From positions 18,419,138-18,483,137 of the forward strand of contig NC_023749.2 of the NCBI RefSeq assembly GCF_000499845.2: a DNA stretch of 64,000 bases. Reading direction: 5' to 3'. Of the stretch, positions 33,449 to 44,788 are shown one piece after another; position 1 is the stretch's first letter, and the number at the start of each line of letters is the position of its first letter. The position numbers and the translations under genes are program-made. The notes beneath the pieces were generated by a model, which had not been told where the DNA came from, did no database searches, and saw nothing but the letters and a program-made list of their open reading frames with translations. The stretch comes from Phaseolus vulgaris. Taxonomy: Eukaryota > Streptophyta > Magnoliopsida > Fabales > Fabaceae.

Positions 33449-34436
33449 TGCATCCGCTCAAAAGTACTTAGGAAGAGATGATTCACTAAGCATTGTCCTT
33501 GCTAGCACTTCAAGAGACCTGTTCATCCTCTCCACCACACCATTTTGTTGTGGAGTTCTTGGAGGAGAGAAGTTGTGCAAAATCCCCATCTTTTCACAGA
33601 ACTTACTGAACTTCTCATTTTGGAATTCTCCTCCATGATCACTTCTAATAGAGCCTATGTTGCTGTTTTTTGTATTTTGCAACCTTCTTGCTAGCTTCTT
33701 GAATGCAGAAAAGGCGTCACTCTTTGATTCCAAGAAAAGAGTCCAAGTGTACCTAGAAAAGTCATCAACAATAACAAGAGCATAGTAATTTCCACCAAGG
33801 CTCATAGTTCTTGAGGGTCCAAAGAGATCCATGTGAAGAAGCTCAAGAGGTTTTAAAGAAGAAACAACATTTTTTTATTTTAAAAGAGCTTTTCACTTGT
33901 TTCCCTTTTTGGCAAGCTTCACAAATGTGATCCCTCTCAAACTTGAGCTTTGGTAGCCCAATCACAAGATCCCTTGAAATTAACTTGTTCAAGTGATTCA
34001 TGTGAATATCAACAATTCTTCTATGCCAAAGCCAAGATTCATCTTGTTTGGATAGAAGACAACCAATTGAGCATGGTGAAGAGATATCTAGAAGATAAAC
34101 ATTGTTGATTCTCTTACCTACCAACATTACCTCTTTGGTGTTGGGTAGACAAATTTCACATGTGTTTGTCTTGAACATCACTTGATATCCCTTGTCACAC
34201 AGTTGGCTAATGCTCAGCAGATTGTGCTTTAGCCCTTCTACATAGAGCACATCATGGATGACCAAGATGTCTTTGTCTCCTATGGATCCTCTCCCAAGAA
34301 TCCTTCCCTTGTTGTTGTCCCCATAGGTGACATGCCCTTCTTGCCTAAAGGAGATACTCATGAACTTTGATTTGTCCCCTGTCATATGCTTGGAGCATCC
34401 ACTGTCCAAGTACCATTGTTGCTTGCTCTTCTCCAA
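33449..34436 (-). pseudogene. SIRE-like element protease end, pre-integrase and integrase core
   Basis: From 34436: WYLDSGCSKHMTGDKSKF (protease-to-integrase junction typical of copia) and the zinc domain with HRRIVDIHMNHL and CEACQKGKQVKSSF. Then a frame break at about 33880 (one extra A in an A run), followed by the integrase core MDLFGPSRTMSLGG, SDHGGEFQNEKF and PQQNGVVERMNRSL (DDE residues present). The core ends at TGA near 33458, where a Trp codon is expected, and homology continues beyond. Confidence 0.87.
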
Positions 34437-34457
34437 GTTTTCCTACAAAGAAGATTT

Positions 34458-35552
34458 TCAAGTACAAAGATTTGGTCCCCTTATGAATGTGGGTCCATTT
34501 GGTTTACATTCATCAATTGAACCTTTACTGTACTTAGGACTCCACTTCATAAAGCCCCTAGGAACAACATATTTTCTGATTTTACAGAACCTCACAAAAT
34601 GGCCTCTTTTCATGCAATAGAAGCATGTAACAATCGGTTGTTTTGATGGTCCAATCGATTGTTTTTCTGGCATTTTCGAAAATGATTTTGAAAATCTATC
34701 TTGTTTGTTTTGTGGGTTAAAACCCAATCCAGCTTTTCCAAAAACACAGTTTTGAGATGCCAAGACATTCTCAAAGTTGGATTGACCTTTAGAAAGCTTA
34801 TCCACAGTTTTAACAAGATAGTGGACCTTCTTTTCAAGATTTTCGCAATTTTCACAAACAAGAGTATCGCACTTGCAAGAGGAGTTTTTATAATAAATTT
34901 CAAGGTTTTCAAAATCTTTTTTTGAATTTTCTAATTCCTCTTCCAGTGATTTTACTCTGTTTTCAAGCCAGCTATTCATTCCCTTTAACCGATTGTTCAA
35001 GAGGGCCAATCGGTTGGCTTCTTCATGCGTTTCTTGAAAGGCTTGAAGCAATTGACCATAATTTTCAGAGTTTGAGGAGTTAGATGAACTTACACTACTT
35101 GAGTCATCTTCCTTTCTGGCCATGAAGCAGAGGTTGAGGCTTTTCTTGTTTTGCCTTCTTTTCCTTCTTGCTTGACTCTTTGACCTTGCCTCCTTTGGTT
35201 CATTGTTTCCATGAGCAGCCTTGAGTGTGTCCCACATCTCTTTAGCAGTTTTGCATTTTGATACCCTGAAAAACTCATTAGTATCTAGTGCAGAAGCTAT
35301 TATGTTTTGAGCAGTACAATCAAGCTTGGCCATTTTACATTCATCATTGGTCCATTGAGACCAAGGTTTTGCAATGAAAGAACCATTCTTTTTAAACTTT
35401 GGAATGTAAGAACCATTCTCAATTGAATCCCAAATTCTTTGATCAATAGATTCCACAAAGATTTTCATTCTGGCCTCCCAATAATTCAATCCACAGAATA
35501 AAGGTGGTTTGTAGATTGAAGCACCTTCCTCAAAAGATTGTTTTCCAGCCAT
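34458..35552 (-). pseudogene. SIRE-like element gag, internally shortened
   Basis: 364 codons from ATG 35552. N-terminal LFCGLNYWEARMKIFVES and AKEMWDTLKAAHG are copia gag (DUF4219/UBN2-like). The middle jumps from HGNNEPKEAR to a basic stretch, which suggests loss of part of the gag core. A coiled coil (about 185-245) and a CCHC zinc knuckle CFYCMKRGHFVRFC (about 313-326) follow. The frame is open to 34458 but is separated from the protease frame. Confidence 0.82.
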
Positions 35553-35597
35553 AGAATTTTTTTTTTTGGATCAACTTGAATAATTTTCAAGAACCAA

Positions 35598-35612
35598 GCT
35601 CTTGATGCCAAT
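35598..35612 (-). promoter_or_regulatory. Primer binding site of the SIRE-like element
   Basis: On the minus strand ATTGGCATCAAGAGC directly follows the LTR end CTAACA. It is similar to the initiator-Met tRNA primer site TGGTATCAGAGC common in copia elements, with changes. Confidence 0.6.
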
Positions 35613-36738
35613 TGTTAGAAAGTATGGCTTTAAAATAGAGGGGGGTGAATGGTTTAAAAAGGGTTTTCGAAAACTTTTAAGCCTTGAATGAAATTACTTC
35701 GAGAATATCTTGATTAAGAAATCAGTTTTTCAAAACACAAAGCAAAAAGCACAACACCAGAAAAACAATCGGTTGTTTCGCAGAAACAATCGGTTGTTTA
35801 TACCAGTTTACAAATATAAAAACTGAATTTAAAGAGTTAAGGGATAGAGAAAATGCACACAAAGATTTATACTGGTTCACTCTAAACTCAGAGCTACATC
35901 TAGTCTTATCAGAAACCACTAAGGAATTCCACTAAGCAATCAAACCTAGATCACTTACACCACAACCAAAGAAGTGACCTTGATCCCCTCAAGACACACA
36001 CTCCTCTTGGTTAGCACAACAACACTAAGAATGCTGATCGTGATCCCCTCAAGAACACACAACACTTCTCAGCAAACACACAAGGTTTCTTTCAACAGAT
36101 ACAAGGATTACACTTGTTACAGAATGAAATCTGAAATCAATACAAGAGAAAATCCTAGCTGACACACTTTGATCAATCTCAATCTCTAAGCAATCTCAAC
36201 TTTTCAAAAACTCAAAATCAGTGAAAAACTCAAATCTGTTTTTCTGTATATATCAAAGATATTGTTTGTTATCAAATCTTAACAAACTATTAATTCCCTT
36301 TAAAGATTGGTCAAAGCATTAAAAACTGGAGCGTAAACAGTTAGAAAATCATTTAATGCTCAGTCAAAGCACAAACCATTTTTCTGTTATGGTACCAAAA
36401 CAAACAATCGGTTGTTTCCACGAATCAATCGGTTGTTTTAGTTTTGACAGAAAGTCAACCATAAAAACAGTTTTCAACCTTTTCTGAAAACACCTAAGTA
36501 TAAAACAATCGGTTGTTTCGACAAAACAACAGGTTGTTTTTCACTTAGCTTGAAAAACACTTTTCTTTTAAAAGGATTGAGAGTGCTTATGCTTTGGATT
36601 CAATCAAGAGTGGATTACACATTAAATCTACCCCAGATCCTATCTAAAGGGCAACTTAGCAACAACAAGCACAGCCAGCCTTCATCAACCTTCAAAGGGT
36701 TTGGATTCTTCAAAGCTTGAACACCACTTGGTTCAACA
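35613..36738 (-). repeat. Right (5') LTR of the SIRE-like element
   Basis: 1126 bp. On the minus strand it starts TGTTGAACCAAGTGG and ends TTTCTAACA. It has at least five copies of the near-palindrome AAACAATCGGTTGTTT and two AAGAACACAC-type stretches (35980-36070). Confidence 0.88.
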
Positions 36739-37614
36739 GAGTTGAAATTGATCTACAGCCTATGGCCATTCCATACTTGGGGAATCAATATTTTGGGGTG
36801 TTTTCCTTTGGCGCTACGGCATATGAAGTACCTTATGGTTGCAATAGAATATTTCACGAAATGGATCGAGGCCGAACCAGTGGCACAAATCACAGTCCAT
36901 AAAATCCAGCACTTCGTGTGGAAAAACATAGTGTGCCGCTTCGGAATCCCGAAGAGGTTGATATCCGATAATGGTACCTAGTTCACAAGGCAGCAATTGG
37001 GCAAGCTATGTACGGAGCTGGGGATAAAACGTGTATTTGCATCAGTAGAACACCCCCAAACGAACAGACAGGTTGAGTCGGCCAACCGAGTTCTGCTCAG
37101 AGGTCTGAAAAGAAGGCTGGATAAAGCCAAAGGGACCTGGGCAGAAGAAGTTCCTAGAATTATGTGGGCCTACCACATTACCCCTCAGTCCACAACCAAG
37201 GAAACGCCATTCAACTTGGTGTATGGTTCGGATGCTATGATCCCAGTAGAAATCCAGGAAAACCCACCACATTTCCAGAACTTCGTGGTCGAGGAGTCGA
37301 ACGAGGAAAGAAAGGTGAACTTGGACCTACTGGTTGAAGTGAGGGAGGAAGCAAGGATTAAGGCAGAAGCCTTGAAAAGGAGGGTGAAGTACAAGTATAG
37401 CTCTATGCTGAGACCTCGACAATTCCAGGTCGCCGACCTGGTGCTGAGGAAGGCTCATTCGTACCAATTAGAGAACAAGCTATCTCCCAAGTGGATCGGT
37501 CCTTTCAGAGTAACGAAGGCCCTTGGGAATGGAGCATACAGGCTCGAAACATTAGAAGGCGGCGCGATCCCTCGCACTTGGAACGCGACCAACCTGAAGT
37601 TTTATTTTAGTTAA
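36739..37614 (+). pseudogene. Element B integrase, continued after the copia insertion
   Basis: It resumes exactly where 29908 broke, after the duplicated GAGTT. Integrase core: KYLMVAIEYFTKWIEAEPVA, ISDNGT, HPQTNRQVESANR (third catalytic Glu present). Then the Tat-type C-terminus ending TWNATNLKFYFS and stop at 37612-37614. A TAG at about 36979 breaks the frame just after SDNGT, where a Gln codon is expected. The first catalytic Asp position reads Asn (WGINILG). Confidence 0.87.
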
Positions 37615-37689
37615 TCTTGCATTGTACATGTTTAAGGGGACACTCTTTTTCCCTTGAGAGGGTTTTTTAATGAGGTCAGTCGAATAAAA

Positions 37690-38263
37690 TTTATTCAGTT
37701 AAGAAATGTGCATTGCAATTAAATGAACCTCTCTCTTGTAGTGATAAGCCAAGAGCGGAAATAGTATGGTCCCCCAAGAGGACCTCCCTCTTGCGTAAGT
37801 TCACCAAGCCCGAGAATAGTATGGTTCGCTGGAATATAGGAACCTTTTCCCTTGAAGTGATACACAGAGAAGTAAAGGTAGTTTGGACTTCCCAATAAGC
37901 CCCTCTTGTGTAAGTTCACCAAGGCGAAGAATAGTATGGTTCGCGAAACTAAAGTAACCTTTTTCCTTGAAGTGATACACAGAGAAGCAGAGGTAGTTTG
38001 GTCTTCCCAATAAACCCTAAACCCTAAACCCTAAACCCTAAACCCTAAAGTAACCTTTTCCCTTGAAGTGATACACAGAGAAGTAAAGGTAGTTTGGACT
38101 TCCCAATAAGCCCCTCTCGTGTAAGTTCACCAAGGCGAAGAATAGTATGGTTCGCGAAACTAAAGTAACCTTTTTCCTTGAAGTGATACATAGAGAAGCA
38201 GAGGTAGTTTGGTCTTCCCAATAAGCCCCTCTCATGTAAGTTCACTAAAGCGAAGAGTAGTAT
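37690..38263. repeat. Element B tandem repeats of about 115 bp, left block
   Basis: Units with AAGTGATACACAGAGAAG, GTAGTTTGG, CCCAATAAGCCCCTC, GTAAGTTCACCAAGG and AATAGTATGGTTCGC recur every 111-116 bp (for example GTAAG at 37795, 37910, 38121, 38236). The array continues at 47224-47460 beyond the CRM-like insertion. One unit is replaced by telomere-type repeats at 38015-38049. Confidence 0.88.
38015..38049. repeat. Interstitial telomere-type repeat (CCCTAAA)5
   Basis: Five perfect CCCTAAA units, the plant telomere heptamer. They replace about 53 bp of the local repeat unit between CCCAATAA and AAAGTAACC. Far too short for a telomere; a scar of repair or slippage is the simplest view. Confidence 0.95.
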
Positions 38264-38960
38264 TGATGGAGGAGGGCCAAGCACATCTAGCCATGGGAGC
38301 CAAAGCCCACACAGTGAAGAGCGTCTAGACCGAGGAGAGCGTCTAGCTCCAAGGAATGAGCGTCTAGGCCGTGAAGAAGGGAAGCTACCTATGGAGCGTC
38401 TAGGTGTGGAACTAGACCGTCTAGGTCCCCTCACAAGATCAATGGCTAAGCATGTACAAGCACAAGTGGATGAAGCCACGGATGGAAGAGAGAAAGCCTT
38501 GTATATGTTGCATCAAGGCCCAATAGGGGTACTTAGTAGATAGGGTAGTGTAGAAAGCACATTTGAATGAAACATTCTAGAACTTTGCTAGGTGTGACCG
38601 GTCATGGCACATGGCCTAGGCTTTGCATTTCATTTGGTTTACATTTCATGATGTATTAGCTTAGGTTTTACGTCCCAAATAGCCTATAAATAGGGAGGCT
38701 ATCTCATGTATTTTGCAAGTTTATTGTGAGTAAAGTTATGCTGCCAATTTGTGCTCAACTTTGCTTCTCCCTAGAATCCTAGGCTCTAAACTTCAATTCC
38801 TTCATCTTTTCCCTTGAGCTGGCCGAACCACTCAATACCCACACTTATCATGCACCTACAAGATCAACACCACTCTTAGGAGGATTTTGTTCACTCTCAT
38901 TCATTGCTTTCGCCCCATACTCTACATTGATTCAAGAAGAACTTCATGAAAATGCCATCA
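38264..38960 (+). repeat. 5' LTR of the CRM-like element
   Basis: 697 bp with TATAAATA at 38685-38692. The GAGCGTCTAG motif is repeated at least four times in the first 140 bp. Confidence 0.92.
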
Positions 38961-38961
38961 T

Positions 38962-38975
38962 TTGGTATCATGAGC
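38962..38975 (+). promoter_or_regulatory. Primer binding site of the CRM-like element
   Basis: TTGGTATCATGAGC follows the LTR end by one base. It is close to the initiator-Met tRNA primer site TGGTATCAGAGC with a small insertion. Confidence 0.7.
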
Positions 38976-40813
38976 TTTGGTTCTTCAAGATGAGTAGCTC
39001 CTTGTCTTTTCAATTTTAGTTCTTCTTTATTTCATATTGTCATTTACTTTCCATACTTGTCTTGCTGTTTTTTACATTTTAATTTGTTCTTGGTGTGCTT
39101 TGTGGAAGATCCAACCGAAGCACTCTTATTCATTTTATCTTGAACAAGTTCTTGTGCAATTTGTGATAGGATTCCATACACCTTTGTGTTGCTATTTTCT
39201 TTTAGGCTTTGAGTCTTTATTGCTTTCATTATTTTGGTTCATATTATGCTTTGAGTCTTTAATTTTCTGAATCTATACATGTTTTGTCAAGTCATGTTCA
39301 TCCATATTGTCAACAATTCATAGTAGTCCTTTTATTTGGTTTGATTGTTTCTTGATTTTGGGTCTCTTTATTTGCTTGAATCTGCTGTTCATTGCTCCTT
39401 TGGTGCCTTTTTAATTTTTAGTTTGAGTTCATATTGTGTTTAGCTTCTACACAATTCTATTTCACAAATTTCCTTTGTGTCTAAACTTTGGTATCTTGCT
39501 GTTTTTGTTTCCAGTTTTCAGATTCCCCTGTTTTCACCTTCTCTGTTTTGGCTGTTTTAACCCAGAAAAATATTTCCACCCATAGGAAAATTTTGATTCT
39601 CTGGAAAATCCAAGTTTAAAGTGTTATAGAAAGGACAAAAAAAGAATTAGGTCAAAAGAAGCAATAGAAAAAAAATGATAAATCTTTTAAAATCAGAGTG
39701 CAAATCTGAAGCGCTCCAGCTGGCCTAACCGAACACCAAAATTGCAAAATTTATTAAAAAAAAATGGTGCATGCGTTTTGAGTGATTCCAAAGCCAGATT
39801 TTAGATAAGATCCTGAATCTATTGCATATCAAATTTCAGAGTCAAATTTTAAAAATACAGCTCAGCATAAATCGGGGAACAAACACGTTTCTGGCCCACA
39901 ACATTTTCCAGTGGTGCTGTTTTTTTTATTTGGTCATCTAATCTAGTGCTTTTCTTTAGGAATTCTTTTGTGTGCCAACCTTTAATTGAGTACCTTTATT
40001 TGTTTGCTTTACTTACTTGACTCTCTTTTTAGTTGTCACAATCTAAATCCTTTTGGTGGTACTGTTTTATTCAATTAAATTTGTTTCTTGCTTTTGTTCT
40101 TTGACCTCTAATTTGGGTGCTGGAATTTAATTCTTCTTTGGTGCTTATGTGAATGGGAACTTGATTTGGTTAAGGTTTAGCCTTTGCTAGGTGCTGGAAA
40201 TTGGAGGATTAAAGGCCATCATTCTAAGGAGAAGACAAGGCCAAAGCCGAAACAAGCATTCTTGAGAAAACACTACAAACACTTGGAAGATCAACAAGCA
40301 AAGACAACAAGGAAGTGCACTAACCAAAAGAGGATCAACAAAGGGAGTTCTCTTATTTCCTTTGCAACTTGGTTTATTGTTAATTACCTTGTTAATTACG
40401 TTTAGACGGTGAGTGTGTCTTCAAGGGCTCAAAGTGTCCAAGAAGCCTCACCTAGGGCCGAATAGTATAGCATTCTTGATTAGTAATTGTTACTTGTTTG
40501 TAATTGCTTTTCTTGCTTTCATAGCTACGCTTTGCATGTTTAATTTTGTTTAAATTTTGTGCTAAACCGACTAGCTTTGTTGCATAGTTAGCTTGCATTG
40601 TTTTCTTGCATTTATTTCTCAACTTATTTGTGTTCTAAGTGTTTCACTAAGAGAAAGTCTTGTGTGAAGATATTGGGGGATAGTTTTTGGCAAGGAAAAG
40701 GCTTGGTACTTAAGTAGTCCTTTGTGACTCACCTCCCTTACCTGGAAAACTACCTTCTTTAACTTTCCTAAACTTTCTCAAAGTAAAACACCTATATACA
40801 CAAAGTTTTAGCC
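38976..40813 (+). other. Leader of the CRM-like element, non-coding
   Basis: About 1.8 kb of T-rich sequence between primer site and gag ATG. No open frame looks coding; frames of 60-78 codons here are Phe/Leu-rich noise. Confidence 0.55.
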
Positions 40814-42286
40814 ATGTCTTCTTCTTCTCACTCTCCAAAGTCTATAGAAAGTGAAGTAAAATCTTTGAAAACTCTTTTAAAAGAAGTATCCCAAGCGGTA
40901 CAATTGATATCTTTTAGACAATTGGAGAATGAGAACAAAATCAATGAGTTGGCTAAAGCTCAAGAAGAGAAGTCACAAAAAACACAAAAATAAAAAAAAA
41001 CGCTTACTTATGCATCTCAAAGTATTGAGTCTCTAGGGGAGGGAAGCCGTAGAATCAATGATTATTACCAACCACCCCCTAGAAGAACTAGGCAAAGGGA
41101 ACAAGAGGTGCCAAGGGAAACTAGAGTAGACCTACCTCATTTTCATGGAAAGGAAAATGTAGAAATATATCAAGATTGGGAGATGAAGGTAGAGCAACTC
41201 TTTGCTTGCCATAGGGTAAGTGAGGAACGTAAGGTACCCTTAGCCACCCTTAGTTTCCAAGGGAACGCCATGTATTGGTGGACCTCTCTCGAAAGAGATA
41301 GACGTCTTCATAGGGAACCTTCCATTACATATTGGAATGACCTTAGGGGAGCCCTAAGACGTCGACATATACCTTCCTACTACCATAGGGAGTTGATGGA
41401 CAAGCTCCAAAGACTCCAACAAAAGAACATGAATGTGGAAGAGTATAGGCAAAAAATGGAGCTCTACATGATGAGAGCATCCATTAGAGAAGAGGAGGAA
41501 ACCACCATAGCTAGGTTCCTTAGTGGCCTATCACTTGAGATAAGAGATAGAGTAGAGCTCTTACCTTATCAAGACTTGAATGATTTGGTTCAACTTTGCA
41601 TTAAAGTTGAGCAACAAAACTTGCGCAAAACATCAAGTCAAAAGGTGAGCCCCTATTCTAGCTTTTATCCCAAGAAAGAGTTTAGAAGGGAGGGTAGTAC
41701 ATCCAAGGAAAAACCAAAAGAGTCTACCAAACCCTTCACCAAAGAAACCTCAACCCCACCCATCCGAGCTAGAGATGTTAAGTGTTTTAAGTGCTATGGT
41801 AGGGGGCATGTGCAAGCACAATGTCCAAACCAAAGGACTTTGTTTCTTAAAGGTGTAGATGAGTACACTAGTGGCGAGGATGAGCCTAGTGAGAGAGAGG
41901 AAGGGGGAGAGGATGAGAGGGTAGCTCCACTAGAGGGAGAATTGCTTATGATTAGGAGAACCCTCAACAATCACCCTAGCACATCCATTGAAACACAAAG
42001 AGAGAACATATTTTATACAAGATGCAATGTTTTAGAAAACATATGCTCTCATATTGTGGATAGTGGTTCTAGTTGTAATTGTTGTAGTGCTAGGATGGTT
42101 GAAAAGCTTAAGCTACAAGTGGTTCCCCACCCAAAACCTTACAAACTTCAATGGCTTAATGAAAATGGGGAACTACATGTAGACAAGCAAGTGGAAATCA
42201 AGTTTTCCATAGGGAACTACAAGGACAAAGTTTTATGTGATGTAGTGCCTATGGAAGCTTGTCATATTTTATTAGGGAGACCATAG
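40814..42286 (+). pseudogene. CRM-like gag and protease, two stops
   Basis: ATG 40814 opens a Ser-rich, coiled N-terminus; TAA at 40991-40993 interrupts it. The same frame then gives gag capsid (VDLPHFHGKENVEIYQDWEM; MYWWTSLERDRR; RLQQKNMNVEEYRQKMELY), a CCHC knuckle CFKCYGRGHVQAQC, and protease (IVDSGSSCNCCSARMVEKL). The frame stops at TAG 42284-42286 in the conserved LLGRPW motif, where the Trp codon would be. Both stops are single changes and the frame continues in phase. Confidence 0.88.
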
Positions 42287-43558
42287 CAATTTGATAAGAA
42301 AACCTTGCATGATGGTCTCACTAACGAAATTTCCTTCACCCATAAGTATAAAAAGTTTGTACTTAGTCCTTTACCACATTCTCAAGTGGTAAAAGACCAA
42401 ATACAAATGAAGCAAAAGAGGAATGAGGAAAACAAAAAAAAAAGAGCGCTAGAAAAAGAGAAAATCCTTAGGGATAGGAAGGCGTGGCAGAAGAGTGTTC
42501 CTTCCCACAAGGTTGGTCAATAAGAAAAGCCTCTTCAAAACGTTTTTGAAAACTTGCTTCTTGTTGAACAACCAAGCCTTATCTTGTGTAAAGGAGCACT
42601 TACATGCACTGCCACAAGTAGTGAACTTATGAATTTACCTCCTCAAATCGAAAATCTTTTGAGTGAATTTGAGGATCTATTCTCACAAGAAGGACCCATT
42701 GGGCTTCCTCCTCTAAGGGGAATAGAACATCAAATTGACTTTATCCCGGGGGCAAGCCTACCAAATAGGCCTGCTTATAGAACCAACCCCGAGGAAACTA
42801 AGGAGATAGAATCACAAGTTCAAGACTTGTTGGAGAAGGGTTGGGTTCAAAAGAGCCTAAGCCCTTGTGCTGTACCTGTCTTGTTGGTGCCAAAAAAAGA
42901 TGGAAAATGGTGCATGTGTTGTGATTGTCGAGCAATCAACAACATCACCATCAAGTATAGGCATCCAATCCCAAGGCTTGATGATATGCTTGATGAATTG
43001 CATGGGTCAACTCTATTCTCCAAAATTGACCTTAAAAGTGGATATCACCAAATTCGAATCAAGGAGGGTGATGAGTGGAAAACCGCTTTTAAGACCAAAT
43101 TTGGTTTATATGAGTGGTTGGTGATGCCTTTTGGGCTTACTAATGCCCCAAGTACATTCATGAGGCTTATGAATCACACCTTGAGGGATTGTATAGGTAA
43201 ATATGTAGTAGTTTACTTTGATGATATTTTAGTATATAGTAAAACCCTAGAAGACCATCTAAGTCACCTTAGGGAAGTTCTTCTAGTTCTTAGGAAAAAT
43301 AGTCTTTTTGCAAATAGGCATAAGTGTACCTTTTGTGTAGATAGTGTAGTCTTCTTAGGCTTCATAGTAAACAATAAGGGGGTGCATGCAGATCCCGAGA
43401 AAATCAAAGCCATCCGAGAGTGGCCAACTCCACAAAATGTAAGTTATGTAAGAAGTTTTCATGGGTTAGCTAGCTTCTATAGAAGGTTTGTGCCTAATTT
43501 TTCTAGCCTAGCATCTCCTTTGAATGAACTTGTTAAAAAATATGTTGCATTTTGTTGG
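42287..43558 (+). pseudogene. CRM-like protease end and reverse transcriptase
   Basis: In frame with gag. After a basic linker and a TAA at 42521-42523 come [18 protein letters not shown], the RT fingers ([18 protein letters not shown]; the usual Val-Asp before Cys-Arg is Cys-Asp here), [31 protein letters not shown] and the active site [12 protein letters not shown]. It then runs into the RT connection ([39 protein letters not shown]). It is cut at 43558 by the solo LTR and resumes at 44789. Confidence 0.9.
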
Positions 43559-44788
43559 TGTAACGTCCCGTATCCGGGGCGTTGACTAAGTCAAAGTCAA
43601 AGTCAACGGCTGGAGAGTCAAAGTCAACGCAAGGCGTCGCCTAGGTGGAGAGACGCCAAGAGGAAGCGTCGCCAAGGCAAGGCGTCGCGCCGCCAAGGCA
43701 AGGCGTCGCCTAGGCAAAGGCGTCGCCCAACCAGGGCGTCGCCAGATCAAACAGTGCTGAAGGAAGGCAATCACGGTGTGGTTCCCCGATACCCATGGGT
43801 AGGAAAGACCATGGAGGGAGCGACGCCGTGGGAAGGCCTTAGGTCCCAATAGCACGGGGCAGCGATAAAGAGAAGGAAAAGGTGGCTTCAAGGCCATAGT
43901 AATAGTACCAGTGTAGGGCAGCCTGACTCGTGAAGTGCTCCTCCCGCCCAGAGACGCCTGTGGGGCAGATACGACTCAAGAGGAAAGTCACGCCCAGGGC
44001 AACCGGGTGCAGAGTACAAAAGGAAGGCAGATACGCTCTCGAAGTAAGTGACTAGATACTTGGGTGCATGAGTTGGCACCCAAAAAGTCACCCCTAGCGC
44101 AGTAGCACTCCCAAGCAGGAGGACTCACACGTAGAGACGTCCCCAGATGGGCAGAAACGCCCCCAGATGGGGTCATGGCGTCGTGAGGCCCTCCACGTGT
44201 ACGACAACCATGCCAGAATAGAAACACCCTTTAGTCAGGTGCCAGGTAATTAAAAGTCATTCAATACAGTTTCCCTTTCGAGCATTCAGGTACTATAATG
44301 GCTCCCGAGCGTTTCAACGTCTTAAATGCGCTACGTTTTCTAATTAAGCGCTTTAATGAGTGCGTTACGTTTGTGATTAAAAGCGCTTTAAGACGCTTTA
44401 AATGCTTGGGTAGTTTAAATAGCGCAGAGAATGTTGGAAAAAGGTTTCGAACTTTCTGCAAATTTACCAGAGCTCTCTAGTTGCTTGCTCGTGCTTCATT
44501 AGTTACGAACAAGGGACTGGGGAACATTTTTGCCTGAAGGAGAGAACACAGATATACAGTACACAGTTATTTCTTACCACCTTCAGAGTGCCATACGCGG
44601 TGCTCAGAGACGGAGGTGAATAGTTTTGGTGTTTCTTGCTGGCTGACTTGAGCGTCGGAGTGCAAACGGCCGCTAGGGCGCCTCTTTGTCCTCTTTTTTG
44701 CAGGAATCCACAGGCAATCAGTGGGAAGGAGTCCCTAGCTGACGGTTGAGGTCGCGCACGAAGACGTCCCGGTCAACCGGATGGAACA
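43559..44788 (+). mobile_element. Solo LTR (family D) inside CRM-like pol
   Basis: 1230 bp, TGTAACGTCC to GGAACA, flanked by GTTGG (43554-43558 and 44789-44793). No internal domain, so a solo LTR left by LTR-LTR recombination. It contains repeated GGCGTCGCC motifs near its start, a TTTAAATAG box near 44411, and ACTTGAGCGTCGGAGTG at 44646-44662. A truncated relative lies at 51195-52030. Confidence 0.9.

Larger units (their letters stand above)
29914..36738 (-). mobile_element. SIRE-like Ty1/copia retrotransposon, minus orientation
   Basis: 6825 bp flanked by the duplication GAGTT (29909-29913 and 36739-36743). On the minus strand the order is 5' LTR (36738-35613), primer site, gag, protease, integrase, RT, RNase H, 3' LTR (31041-29914). 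Domain order integrase before RT and the WYLDSGCSKHMTGD protease-region signature place it in Ty1/copia. Long LTRs and sequence resemble the SIRE/Maximus group. It is inactive: gag has a deletion and pol has stops and frameshifts. The left LTR interior does not match the right LTR. Confidence 0.88.

Noticed and set aside
32414..33638. Several + strand frames over the SIRE-like pol
   Set aside because: Antisense shadows of the minus-strand RT and integrase.
35970..36070. Short direct repeats AAGTGACCTTGATCCCCTCAAG as a CRISPR-like array
   Set aside because: Only two or three imperfect copies in a plant LTR; ordinary LTR structure.
37990..38055. A chromosome end at the CCCTAAA repeats
   Set aside because: Only five units, inside a retrotransposon repeat with sequence continuing on both sides.
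38045..38479. 144-codon minus-strand frame, also 46323-46742
   Set aside because: Antisense of LTR and repeat units; Ser/Arg-rich, shared only because the LTRs are duplicates.
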